The position numbers and the translations under genes are program-made. Under the pieces are notes generated by a model. The model had not been told where the DNA came from, ran no database searches, and saw only the letters and a program-made list of their open reading frames with translations. Source: Steinernema hermaphroditum (Eukaryota; Nematoda; Chromadorea; Rhabditida; Steinernematidae). From it: DNA of 64,000 nt. Positions 35,602 through 44,974 of this stretch are shown piece after piece (position 1 is the stretch's first letter; every line of letters begins with the position of its first letter). The stretch spans positions 14,446,001 through 14,510,000 of the forward strand of contig CM059625.1 in assembly GCA_030435675.1 (NCBI GenBank), given 5' to 3'.

Positions 35602-37586
35602 CTGACTCTCTTCGTAGTTTTCCTACTGATGCCGATGAGCGTGAAAGCTGGATTGAAGCGCTGACGCTGCGCCAATATCCGGATCTCCTCCGCAGTATCT
35701 CATCGATGTCTCGTCCACGCATTTGCAGCCGTCACTTTCCACAGGAATCGTACAGCAGATCGTCCACATACCGGACTTACGATCGGGGATTACTGGTAAG
35801 TGGAACTTTGCCTATTCCGTACACGCCTCCGAATGCTTTCGCACCTGCGGTTGGTCTTCGCAAGCGCGCTCTTTCACCGCCTCAGTCGTTTAATTCACAA
35901 ACGAGCATTTTGGGGGGAAACATTGACGACATCATGTCTGATATTTCTGCGCAGCACGCTCGGAGGAAATGCCGTCCACAAGCTCTACAATTTGTTGATG
36001 AAAGTAGCGATGAGGAAGATAGCTCAGAGGAGATAATACAAAATTCTGAGCTTGTTGACGGCAAACGATTTTTTCTTCTCGAGTGGAAACAGCTCAAACA
36101 GCTTCTCAAGCTGATTCGCTGTCCTTTGTGCAGTACACCTTTGGAGGAGAACGGGAGGGCATTTCGAAAAGGCTCGTCAATCGGCTACCACTGCTCTTGT
36201 GAACGTTGGAAATGGTGCAGCCAGTCTCGGGTTAGTGGGGGAGCAATTTGTTCCGGCGATTTCGGGCTTTCGGTCGCGTGTTATACCGTAGGACTGCCCT
36301 ATTCGCGTTTTGTAGAAGCTTGCGACATAGCGCAAATTGCGGTTTTACGGGAGAAACAAAACTCCCGTCACGTTCAACAATTTGCCCAGCCCTCTGTAGA
36401 GAGAAATTTCCTGCAAACGCAGTTTGATGTTTTTGAAATGACCGTTGCAAAGATGCACGAAAGAGGGGATGATGGACTTCACCTGTGCGCAGATGCACAG
36501 TACGATTCACGCGGGTACTGTGCCACAATTTGTCGCTGCGCAGTCGCAGACCAGGATGGATTGATCCTTGACATGGAAGTCCTGGAGCGTTCAGAGACAG
36601 GGAATAAGAGCTCCGCTATGGAGGTAGCCGGAGTGCAGAGAATTCTCTTGCGTCTGGTCGAAAAATTGTCGGAACGTTCGGTACCAATACGGATTGTGTC
36701 TATCACAACCGATAAGAACGAAGCTGTACGACACATGATCAGAGAGACCCCACAACTGAACCACATTCAATGCTACTTGGACCCATGGCATGTTGTTAAA
36801 AATCTCAAAAAACAACTATACAAAGGAACGAAAGCCAAAAAACGGGGCGATCTCTGGGATGTGATCCAATCGATCACTAACCACATGTGGCACTCTGTGA
36901 AAGCCGCTAAAGGGGATAGCGACCTTTGCAAGGAAATAGCAGAGAGCTGCTTATACCATCTTACCGGAGTCCACACCCTTTCTAGCGACAAATTTAAGCG
37001 AATTTCACGATGCCTCCACGATAGTGACCAGGATGGTCCAGCTAAGTTCGAAATAAATGACCCTTCGTTCCAATATATCAAAAACGAGGTACTGAAGCCA
37101 CATGTATTTCAAAATTTGGCTGAATGTTCGCCCATCTGCACCACTTCGAGCATAGAGAATTTCCACTCTGTTGCAGGAAAGATTTACACCCCTAAAGAGC
37201 ACTATTATCCGAAGGCAACATATCTGCAACGATCGAAGATGGCGGTTTTGCACCATCATGAGATTCGCATGGAGTACTTGCTACATGGACGCCCGGATAA
37301 GACACGATTGGTGTATAGCAAATCGCAGCGTCGTAAAGTGCAGAAGCAGTTCTATTTTAGACCTCCAAACGAGTGGCGCAAATCGGTCTTGTTGTGCGCC
37401 ACTGAAGCTGTTTCATCTGTGGATCAAATGCAGCCGGGAGATTTGCAACCAGAAGCGCAACCTATTTTAGCCATGATTCTCGATGACACTTTGGATGTCG
37501 TTCCCAGTGTGATCACAAATGTTGATTGCAATGAAGAAATCGACATTGTGGACCAGCAAGAAGAAAGTGACTACGTTGAAGAGTAA
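35565..37586 (+). CDS. THAP-domain Kolobok-type transposase, intact
   Basis: Single uninterrupted frame, 673 aa from ATG 35565; an in-frame ATG ten codons upstream lies before the THAP fold and is less likely. Residues 1-90 are a THAP zinc finger with C2CH ligands Cys6, Cys9, Cys54 and His57, conserved Pro20 and Trp29, and an AVPTY-like TLPIPYTP. A second zinc-binding segment reads CPLCSTPLEENG with YHCSCERWKWC. The catalytic region has DAQYDSRGYCA (first Asp near 308), SITTDKNEAVRHMIRE (Asp near 383) and HIQCYLDPWHVVKNLKKQL, an RNase H-type DDE/D layout by pattern; the third acidic residue is not assigned. It ends in an acidic tail (QQEESDYVEE). With intact repeats, the element may be capable of movement. 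Confidence 0.88.
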   Translation: MSRHRCCVCGEATDSLRSFPTDADERESWIEALTLRQYPDLLRSISSMSRPRICSRHFPQESYSRSSTYRTYDRGLLVSGTLPIPYTPPNAFAPAVGLRKRALSPPQSFNSQTSILGGNIDDIMSDISAQHARRKCRPQALQFVDESSDEEDSSEEIIQNSELVDGKRFFLLEWKQLKQLLKLIRCPLCSTPLEENGRAFRKGSSIGYHCSCERWKWCSQSRVSGGAICSGDFGLSVACYTVGLPYSRFVEACDIAQIAVLREKQNSRHVQQFAQPSVERNFLQTQFDVFEMTVAKMHERGDDGLHLCADAQYDSRGYCATICRCAVADQDGLILDMEVLERSETGNKSSAMEVAGVQRILLRLVEKLSERSVPIRIVSITTDKNEAVRHMIRETPQLNHIQCYLDPWHVVKNLKKQLYKGTKAKKRGDLWDVIQSITNHMWHSVKAAKGDSDLCKEIAESCLYHLTGVHTLSSDKFKRISRCLHDSDQDGPAKFEINDPSFQYIKNEVLKPHVFQNLAECSPICTTSSIENFHSVAGKIYTPKEHYYPKATYLQRSKMAVLHHHEIRMEYLLHGRPDKTRLVYSKSQRRKVQKQFYFRPPNEWRKSVLLCATEAVSSVDQMQPGDLQPEAQPILAMILDDTLDVVPSVITNVDCNEEIDIVDQQEESDYVEE

Positions 37587-37819
37587 CGTTCATGTGCTCG
37601 TAATCGTAAGTAACCGAAGAGATCGTAAGTAACCGAACTTCTTGCACCACTGTATCTGTGCTTTTCAGATCGCGATTGCCGATGGCAGGGGTAAAAGTCA
37701 GCGATCGGATGATCTTCGAATACCAAGTGGACGACTCGTCTTCTCCGCTCAGCTTGAATTTTCGTATATTTGACAGAAAATGTGACAGGTAGCCCTATTG
37801 TATGCCTATGATTTTGTAA

Positions 37820-37934
37820 TGGCTTCGCCACAAACACAACATCTATGTCTACTCATCGCAACACCGTTTATATATCGCGGAAACAAAATTCGCTGCTCTC
37901 GAACCTTACACCAGGAAGAAAAAGGGAGCTACAG
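37820..37934. repeat. Internal 115-bp inverted repeat, 3' copy
   Basis: Exact reverse complement of 35487-35601, placed after the transposase stop. It puts a second copy of the TATA-like box and start codon facing inward on the minus strand. Confidence 0.9.
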
Positions 37935-38085
37935 TACGCCGCCGCTGACTCTTCAAGCATATCGTGCTGGGACCAGCACATCGCCTCGAAACCCGTAGTA
38001 AATCACATGCCCCCGCCTAAGGTCTATTTCTTGGAAACTAATGGGTTTCGCGAGAAACCGACTTCACCATCGTTTTCGGCGACCC

Positions 38086-38153
38086 CGAAAATGGGGGGGT
38101 AGAAAAATTTTCAGATTTTTTAAAAAACTTTTTTTCGCCATGACCGTGTCCCT
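38086..38153. repeat. Right terminal inverted repeat of the Kolobok element
   Basis: Ends CGCCATGACCGTGTCCCT followed by TTAA. Reverse complement of 35376-35443 with one substitution and one extra base in the G-run. Confidence 0.9.
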
Positions 38154-38370
38154 TTAATGAATAATTAATGAGCAATGGCACCAAACAGAATGGCGCAATC
38201 TTTGTTACCGATGTCTTGCTCATACATGATTATTCAGGAAAAATTAGGTACCCGAGATTTAAACTCGCGTCACATGATTCAAAATTATAATCGAATTTTA
38301 CCAGCATATTGATTGCCGCATTAGATGCTGCCACATAAATATATCCACCAGAGCACGCGAATGTGTAGGT

Positions 38371-38442
38371 GGGGGCATAGCTCAGTGGCAGAGCAATCGA
38401 CTGCAGATCGATAGGTCACCGGTTCAAATCCGGTTGCTCCCT
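38371..38442 (+). tRNA. tRNA-Cys (GCA), copy 1
   Basis: 72 bases. Acceptor GGGGGCA pairs with TGCTCCC. Box A is TAGCTCAGTGG. The anticodon arm ATCGA-CTGCAGA-TCGAT has anticodon GCA. The T-arm is CCGGTTCAAATCCGG. No intron. A T-rich run follows for RNA polymerase III termination. Identical copy at 50511-50582. Confidence 0.97.
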
Positions 38443-38512
38443 AATTTTTTTCACTCTTCACTCTTTATAAGCGCACTTTGAATAGGTTTTTTTTACTTAG
38501 GAAAGGGTAGGA

Positions 38513-39182
38513 GAACTAAAGGTGGGAAAAAACAGTCATTGATACATGCAACATTCCCTTATTGAGACTAAAGGTGGGAAAAAAGAGTCGTTGATACATG
38601 CAACATTCCCTTATTGAGACTAAAGGTGGGAAAAAAGAGTCGTTGATACATGCAACATTCCCTTATTGAGACTAAAGGCGGGAAAAAACAGTCGTTGATA
38701 CATGCAACATTCCCTTATTGAGACTAAAGGTGGGAAAAAAGAGTCGTTGATACCTGCAACATTCCCTTATTGAGACTAAAGGCGGGAAAAAAGAGTCGTT
38801 GATACATGCAACATTCCCTTATTGAGACTAAAGGTGGGAAAAAAGAGTCGTTGATACATGCAACATTCCCTTATTGAGACTAAAGGCGGGAAAAAACAGT
38901 CATTGATACATGCAACATTCCCTTATTGAGACTAAAGGTGGGAAAAAAGAGTCGTTGATACATGCAACATTCCCTTATTGAGACTAAAGGCGGGAAAAAA
39001 ACAGTCGTTGATACATGCAACATTCCCTTATTGAGACTAAAGGTGGGAAAAAAGAGTCGTTGATACCTGCAACATTCCCTTATGGAGACTAAAGGTGGGA
39101 AAAAACAGTCGTTGATACATGCAACATTCCCTTATTGAGACTAAAGGCGGGAAAAAACAGGCGCTGATACCTGAAACATTCC
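38513..39182. repeat. 52-bp satellite, array D (about thirteen copies)
   Basis: Very regular units: GAGACTAAAGGTGGGAAAAA, then AGAGTCGTTGATACATGCAA, then CATTCCCTTATT. Copies differ mainly at GTG/GCG, AGAG/ACAG and ACATG/ACCTG. The reverse complement aligns with the units of arrays A-C. Confidence 0.95.
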
Positions 39183-39325
39183 GCAGAATACTTAGGTATA
39201 AGGATGATGCATTACCTCTCTGAAGCATGTCCCTGTTGAGAGGTGGTAACATTTGAACATGATGGCTATCCCATTCCTTCTCAGGTCCATTTCCATTGCT
39301 CTTCCGTGATCTATGCCACGCTCCA

Positions 39326-39376
39326 TGACCCATCTGTCTACGGGCGCGTACTACGCGCCCGTAGACAGATGGGTCA
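39326..39376. repeat. Perfect 51-bp palindrome
   Basis: 25-bp arms (TGACCCATCTGTCTACGGGC plus GCGTA) around a single central C at 39351. Immediately followed by short tandem repeats. Confidence 0.95.
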
Positions 39377-39446
39377 AATGTCCGGTACACATTTGCCGGT
39401 ACACAAATGTCCGGTACACAAATGCCGATGCACAAATGTCCTATCA
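39377..39446. repeat. Short tandem repeat next to the palindrome
   Basis: Four or five copies of a 14-18 bp unit CCGGTACACAAATG with small changes (CCGATGCACAAATG). Confidence 0.7.
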
Positions 39447-39787
39447 CCTAACAATCGCATCATAAATACCCGCTAGTTTCAGTAGAAAATATAAGTTTGC
39501 GTTATGAGACATTAAAATTGTTGTTCTGAACCCAGAGTCCCTCCGAACACGAAGGCTTAGTCACCGCACCATAAAGAGCGCGTAATCTATCGATCCAATG
39601 ATTTTCGAATCGTGTTAAGCTCCATTTCATAAAAAATGTTGAAAGAAGGTGCGTCATTGAAGGAAAGAATCGCAAATTCGTCAAAATATCTCATGTGATT
39701 CACTGGAAATGTTGACTGATGGAATGGTTTGATATTGGCGGCCCTTGCATTCCAACGCATCAGTCTTCGTCCGGCCGGCATCAGAAG

Positions 39788-42315
39788 ATGCGTTTCCTTC
39801 AACTTGTTTCTCTACTCTTATCGACTATGGCCTCGTAAGTGGTGACGATATCTGCGTAGACTGATGTTTCTGTAATGGTTTTAGCGGCCTTCTACTCGAC
39901 GAACCCTCCGGTTCTCCGAAGCCTCTGTCATCGAAACGATGACTCATGCATCGAAGCCGACGTCACCGGAAGAAGGAGGAGCCGACGGAGACGGTAAAAG
40001 CTCGCCACCCGAAGGGAAAGCCGCCTTCTCGACCGACATCGAGAAGAAGAACGATGACCATCCTTCAATCGAGCAGCGCTTGGAAGAACTCTTCGCTCCC
40101 CAGAGGACCCCAACACGTCCAGCGACCCTGAAGGCCCCGAAGAAGAGACCTTCATCTCCTCCGCACAGCGAAGAGAATCACGAGGTCCCAAGAGACCGAC
40201 CGTCTCCAATTCGACTCCCTTCGAAGAGACCCGAGGCCGAGCGAAAGAATCCAACATCTTCCCGCAGCCGACGTCCCACTTACGACAGCCGTCCACCGCG
40301 TGTCGTCCATCGACAGTCAACGCGTCAGGAAGTCCAACGTCCCCGTCGTTGAAGTCCATCACACCTGAAGTCTAGAAGTTTCCCCACCCTTTGTATTCCT
40401 CTTCGTAAGAAGTAAAAGTATTGTATCTAACTCAACGAACAACAATAACTCCGCGTGGCCCTCAAGTGCAGACTGAGGATAAGGCGAGCACAAAAAGGGA
40501 AAAGAAAACTTCATAGCCTCCGAGGTGAGGTTTAGCGTGATTATGAATTTGATTACAGCATTTAAATTTCAGTTCCTTGATGACACCTCAAATCGCCGGA
40601 AACGAATCCGAAGTCTTCCTTGCTGACATGTAAGTATTTAAAAAATTGAGAGGGGAAAGTGGTTAAAAGCTAGATGCGGGTGTGTCTGCCTAATAAAATC
40701 ATAACTTCTATAAGACCATGATTTTTTTGTGGCAATGATAAGGTCAAACTGAATACAAATTGTAAGAAAATTGAAAACATCGGAGGAAGTCTTTATATCT
40801 TTTTTGGGTGCTCTTTGACATCAAAATACGTTAAAGTTCACTTGTGATTAATTTATTACCGTATTTTTGCAGGCACGATTTTTCTTCGGCTCCCCATGGA
40901 ATTATTCCGAACCTCTCATCTGCTCATTCGGAACTTCCCACCACTCATCTTCTTCGACACATCATCGGGACTGGAAGTTCTTCAGGAAACAGGACTCGCC
41001 GCGAGGTGTAACTCCACTATATATGTATGGAGCTAAGCCTATTGCGATCTGATCGTTCAATCAATCCGAAGAAAAGTCGCACTGCCTAAAAATTAAACAG
41101 CGAAATTTAAAATATACTTACATAGCAACATTATGAACATAGACAAATATTTTTACGATGATCAATCAATAAAATTTATTTGAGTTTTGAGTTTGAGTTT
41201 ACTCAGGTGGAATTATTCCGAACCTCTCCTCTTCTTCAGCAAACAGGACCATGGAAATATTACTAGTAACAATAATTTTTTAGCTATGTTTAATAATAAA
41301 TTAATCGATTTTGCACGACGTTATTCGAAATTTTCACATTTTTTGCATCAATTTTGAGTTTTGCATTTTGCGTTTTGAGTTTATACAAAATTAATTTGTA
41401 GTTTTGAGTTACGATCGCTCTGACATTGATTCATGTCATAATATCGCGTTTATCCAAAATATGTACAATAGTTAGTGATATATCTTATGGGGCTGTCAAC
41501 GGAGCAGATGTCTCCCATATAAAATGAATGTATATATTGTTAAATGACGTTTTTAAATAAAATAAGACATTTCTAAATTTCTAAATAAGACAATAAGACA
41601 TTTCTTTCTACATTTCTAAAAATAAGACATTTTAAAATAAAGTGATTAGACGTTCTTTTTAACTGCAAGTTGCAAAAGTTGCACAAGCGGTCACAACAAT
41701 CCGAAATGTATTGGCATATTATAAAAGTGTTTTTGTTCCTTCCCGGAATTGTGACCAAACGGTTAGAAAGCTCTTCTATGTTTTGAAGCAGTCACTCCAC
41801 GAAGATCTGAGACCAAGTTTTCTACATTGCTCTATCCTCTATCCGAAAATTGTTTCACTACTATTGTGTGTTTCAGATTAACCCCAACTTGCCCACTCTC
41901 GGCCGGACAGGCTGAACACCTCCAATGCGCATCTGATTTCGACTGCGTGGAAGGCGTTTCATGCATCCCTTACGGCGATACAATACGGCCCTCGACCTGT
42001 CACTTCCTATTCTGTTCTAAGCACCGCGAGAACACCTTCTGTGTCAATGATTATCAGTGTGGCTTGAAGGGGGCGTGCCTCATGACTCTGGAGGGAACGA
42101 AGAAGTGCATCTGTTTTGTGGCACTGCTGGCTATCTATGCAGAACACGTGCAGATCGAATCGTCCCAAGTTAAGATTGAACATGTGGGCATGGCTAAGGA
42201 GCTGGTGAGCTCCTTGAAACAGTGCACGGTAGGCCTTCCAAGCCTGGACGACAATGAGAACGCCCACTGCAAATACAGTCCTTGTGTTGCAGGATATTGC
42301 GGATGTCGGTATTAA
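39788..42315 (+). CDS. Possible secreted Cys-rich protein (signal exon plus Cys exon)
   Basis: Exon 39788-39834 encodes the signal peptide MRFLQLVSLLLSTMAS and has a strong GTAAGT donor in phase 2. Exon 41877-42315 begins after TTTCAG in the matching phase and reads LTPTCPLSAGQAEHLQCASD, FDCVEGVSCIPYGD, CHFLFCSKHRENTFCVNDYQ and CGLKGACLM, ending CKYSPCVAGYCGCRY, about 161 aa. The regular CxxDxDCxxGxxC spacing recalls extracellular EB-type Cys modules. The joining intron would be 2.04 kb, far longer than others here, and encloses other open frames, so the pairing is inference. AATAAA lies at about 42353. Confidence 0.5.
39939..40352 (+). CDS. Possible Pro/Ser/Lys/Arg-rich protein or exon
   Basis: Open frame of 137 codons from MTHASKPTSPEEGGADGDGK to RQSTRQEVQRPRR. 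It is open upstream to an acceptor at 39885 but out of phase with the signal exon at 39788. Strongly polar and disordered in composition, with no domain. It could be a separate gene, an alternative exon or chance. Confidence 0.3.
   Translation: MTHASKPTSPEEGGADGDGKSSPPEGKAAFSTDIEKKNDDHPSIEQRLEELFAPQRTPTRPATLKAPKKRPSSPPHSEENHEVPRDRPSPIRLPSKRPEAERKNPTSSRSRRPTYDSRPPRVVHRQSTRQEVQRPRR
40573..41011 (+). CDS. Possible small gene or alternative 3' exons
   Basis: AAATTTCAG acceptor, exon to 40629 with GTAAGT donor, then exon 40873-41011. It reads MTPQIAGNESEVFLADM then HDFSSAPHGIIPNLSSAHSE and ends SSGNRTRREV (62 aa from ATG 40580). The first exon could be trans-spliced (ATG eight bases after the acceptor) or joined in phase to the signal exon at 39788. 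Function unknown. Confidence 0.35.
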
Positions 42316-42422
42316 TCTATCGCCGTGATTTTGAAAGTATTATTTAATCCGTAATAAAGAATTTCAATCATATGTTTAACATCAGTACAAAAAATTCTTT
42401 GGAATTAGTAGTCAAGAAATGA

Positions 42423-43022
42423 TTATGAACGGTTATGAAACTCCTTGAACTCGAAATTGTTAAGCTGGACCTTGCGGCGACGATAAGCCACGATGACCGA
42501 GATGGAAGTTATGATCAAAAGAAGACTGACCGAAGCAATCACCGCAATGCTTAGACGAGGAATGCTGGCGCATAACTTCTAAAACAAACACAATAATCGA
42601 TCGTTTACAAAATTCTCTGACCGCTCCATCCATATGGTCAATGTGCTCTTCGGCTTTATTGAGTAAGTTAGCATAGTACTCAAATAGTTCCGTTTGATTG
42701 TTTTTATTCTCGCTGTCGAGAATAGTACAAAGTGCATCCGGATCAATTTTCCACGCCGTGTTAAAACGGACTTCTTCCCAGTATGTTTCTGAATTGATAA
42801 AATTTAAATCATTGTTCTAAAATAAGTTGATTCGTTGAATTTGAATTACATGTGATATGAAAAGTGAAAATTGGCGGAGTTACTTCAAGAGTCCATTTAG
42901 GAATGATGAACTTTTCATTTGTCTTCGTTTTAAATTGTGCAACTAGCAAATCTCCATGGTAAGGATATGAAGAGAACGTACACTGACAAGGGAACATTTT
43001 AAGGTGCCCCCAGCCGATTCGA
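42423..43022 (-). CDS. Putative single-pass membrane protein, partial or broken
   Basis: Last exon 42578-42423 encodes a membrane segment and basic stop-transfer (IAVIASVSLLLIITSISVIV then AYRRRKVQLNNFEFKEFHNR). Exon 42788-42622 reads YWEEVRFNTAWKIDPDALCT and is joined by a 43-bp intron with a GTCAGA donor. A further upstream exon at 43022-42850 (LKMFPCQCTFSSYPYHGD) looks extracellular, but its apparent join would create a stop codon. Either a border is wrong or the gene is damaged. Family not recognised. Confidence 0.35.
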
Positions 43023-43149
43023 CTGAAATTTTGTACAATAGTAGTTCTCGTGCAGTGTATTAATCATACAAAATATTAGCTGCCCATGGGCACTTGGCAG
43101 GGGATAAAATGCAGTTTTAAAATAGTGCAGTTGGGTTATATTGAATTAA

Positions 43150-43226
43150 GTCACAATGCAGCAAGTTGTCTGTGTGGTCGAGTGGTAAGGCTGCTGGTTA
43201 TGAAACTTTTGCTCGCAGGTTCGAAG
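43150..43226 (+). pseudogene. tRNA-like sequence, degenerate
   Basis: Box A-like TGGTCGAGTGGTAAGG and box B-like GGTTCGAAGCC at tRNA spacing. The 3' arm GCGAGCA does not pair with the 5' end but does pair with an internal TGCTCGC. Could be a decayed tRNA or a tRNA-derived repeat. Confidence 0.35.
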
Positions 43227-43524
43227 CCCGGGCGAGCATTAGTCTTTAATTTTGTTTCTCTTCTTGCTCTGAGTGTAAATTCTACGTTATCCTGCTTTTA
43301 CAGACTCTAAAGCGTTTTATTGTTGAGGTGCAAAGGTGACAGATGACCAAACGGCAGGAATGAAATTTACAGTGATATGGAAAGCGGCTAAACATGGAAC
43401 CATGATGTCCTGATTGCTTTCTAGAAATATTATCCGATGTCGACTACAATGTGGCTAAAACTGACCTTAAGATGACCACAGTTATGTGAAAACGTATAAG
43501 AGCGTCTCAGCTCATGAAGCAGAG

Positions 43525-43602
43525 TTGTGTCTTAATGGTTCAGTGGTAAGAGCCTTGCTCAAAGGGCGGTTCACCCGGGTTCGATTCCCACCAGGTACCA
43601 AG
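43525..43602 (+). pseudogene. tRNA-like sequence, degenerate
   Basis: Box A-like TGGTTCAGTGGTAAGAGC, box B-like GGGTTCGATTCCC, and GGTACCA at the 3' end followed by a T-run. Acceptor and T stems pair poorly, so it is unlikely to be a working tRNA. Confidence 0.35.
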
Positions 43603-43730
43603 TTTTTTTGTATTCAGTGGATCAGTGCGTATTCCAGCCACTATGTCCCGCTCAAGTACCGTGGAAAAGATGGATGGTTCAGTCCCGGTTTGGTGTATTT
43701 CCTTATATTTCATTTCACCGTTGATTTTAG

Positions 43731-44960
43731 ATGCTAGAGTGTACATATGCTGTCGAATCACAACACATATCGAAGATTGAAACTCCAGATACGTTGATCG
43801 AGATGGAAGGCACGATCATGGAGGATTCCGCAACGTCGACGCAGATTAAGAGCTTTGAAGCGGTGATGACCAAGAAAGCAGAAGCAAAAGACAGATCACA
43901 GGATGATGAGCCGATGGAGGAGTCCGTCACGCACAACTCGGCTGCGCTGAGCATCACACCTGTTGAAGCATTCAAGCCTGTCTTCCTTGATGTTGACGGT
44001 GGTTGGGCGCCCCTTTGAATGCTGTACGAACCAACCCAAATGACTGCCAAGCTGTAAAGGACCTGAAAGCATCTGCCAAAGAATTGATTTTCAAGAATCT
44101 TCAACATGATATCAGGTACCGTGAATTAGATGTGCCTAGTAACGTCGCTTGTATAATTTTAGGTCTTCGACTGACGAGCTGGACTCGAAAATGGTGGATT
44201 TATGGCAAAGTGATCAACGTATTACTAAGGCTATTGAAGAATTGGATGCTTCTGTGGTAAGCAGTGAAACTCTGCGAACTTTAACGTTATTCTTTTTTTA
44301 GCTTGGAAGAAAGCTGTATTCGGTTTGTGAGCATGACAGCTTCTACGTACAGCATGATTGGTTCAACATTGTCTCGGAAGTGAACAGTACCCATATCGAG
44401 CAGCTGCCCGGTCAAATAGAGATTGCTGAAGCTAAGGCGGCCGGGCAAATACAGAAGCAAGCTGCGATTCATAAGTTGCCTGAACTGGAGAAGAGTAAGT
44501 CATGCGTCGTCATTCACTTGCCGCTATTCTGTTATTTTCAGAAATGAGAGAAATGTCTAAGAGCGTGTGGACATCTCTGCACGGAACAAACGTCCAGACC
44601 ATCATCAAGGAGATCGTGGAAGCTCCTCAACGCCGTCATGAACTGTCCGTTCGCCGGACGCAATGTATCCGGCAGCAAGCTGAGTATTGGAAGGCGTACC
44701 ACCAGTTCCTGATGCAAGAGAAGATTATCAACGACGAGAAGGTTAGCCTGCTGCGAGAGAAGTTGCGCAAATCCGAAGAAGAGTCCGCTCGAACTGATGA
44801 CGGTTACTGTATTATGAGCGGTCGGTCTGATGGCCCCGTGTTTGATGGTACAGGGTGCGGCATAAATACTGTTACAAGAAAAAGCAGTCATATCTTTTCA
44901 GGGAACACAGTAAACGCAAAGTCATTTATATCATTCGAAAGAGGAGACAATTCTGTATAG
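43731..44960 (+). CDS. Unknown coiled-coil protein, six exons
   Basis: Exons 43731-43998, 44052-44115, 44163-44256, 44302-44494, 44542-44802 and 44902-44960. The first intron uses a weak GTGGTT donor; without it the frames on either side do not join. The last intron (44803-44901) may be retained since it is open. The product is Glu/Lys/Gln-rich and helical: SSTDELDSKMVDLWQSDQRI, IEEALPGQ-type segments and EKIINDEKVSLLREKLRKSE. No signal peptide or enzyme motif is seen and no family is recognised. TTTTAG directly precedes the ATG. Confidence 0.6.
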
Positions 44961-44974
44961 GACACTATGCCCAA

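Larger units (their letters stand above)
35376..38153 (+). mobile_element. Kolobok-type DNA transposon, complete
   Basis: A 2778-bp element flanked by TTAA on both sides (35372-35375 and 38154-38157). Terminal inverted repeats of about 67 bp begin AGGGACACGGTCATGGCG and differ by about one substitution and one indel. It encodes a single-exon THAP-domain transposase. TTAA duplication plus a THAP-bearing transposase is the hallmark of the Kolobok superfamily; piggyBac also uses TTAA but lacks THAP and has shorter repeats. It is absent from the matching place in the right arm of the inverted duplication. Confidence 0.88.
33525..38445. repeat. Left arm of a large inverted duplication
   Basis: Carries a GNAT gene and tRNA-Cys in the plus orientation. 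It matches 50508-52415 in reverse complement, apart from the transposon at 35376-38153 and about 150 bp flanking that transposon. Confidence 0.9.

Noticed and set aside
38513..39182. CRISPR array
   Set aside because: The units are directly adjacent with no unique spacers, and the DNA is eukaryotic; it is a satellite.
42850..43022. Cys-loop receptor exon (FPCQCTFSSYPY resembles that family)
   Set aside because: No channel segments or second conserved Cys follow, and joining to the next exon creates a stop.
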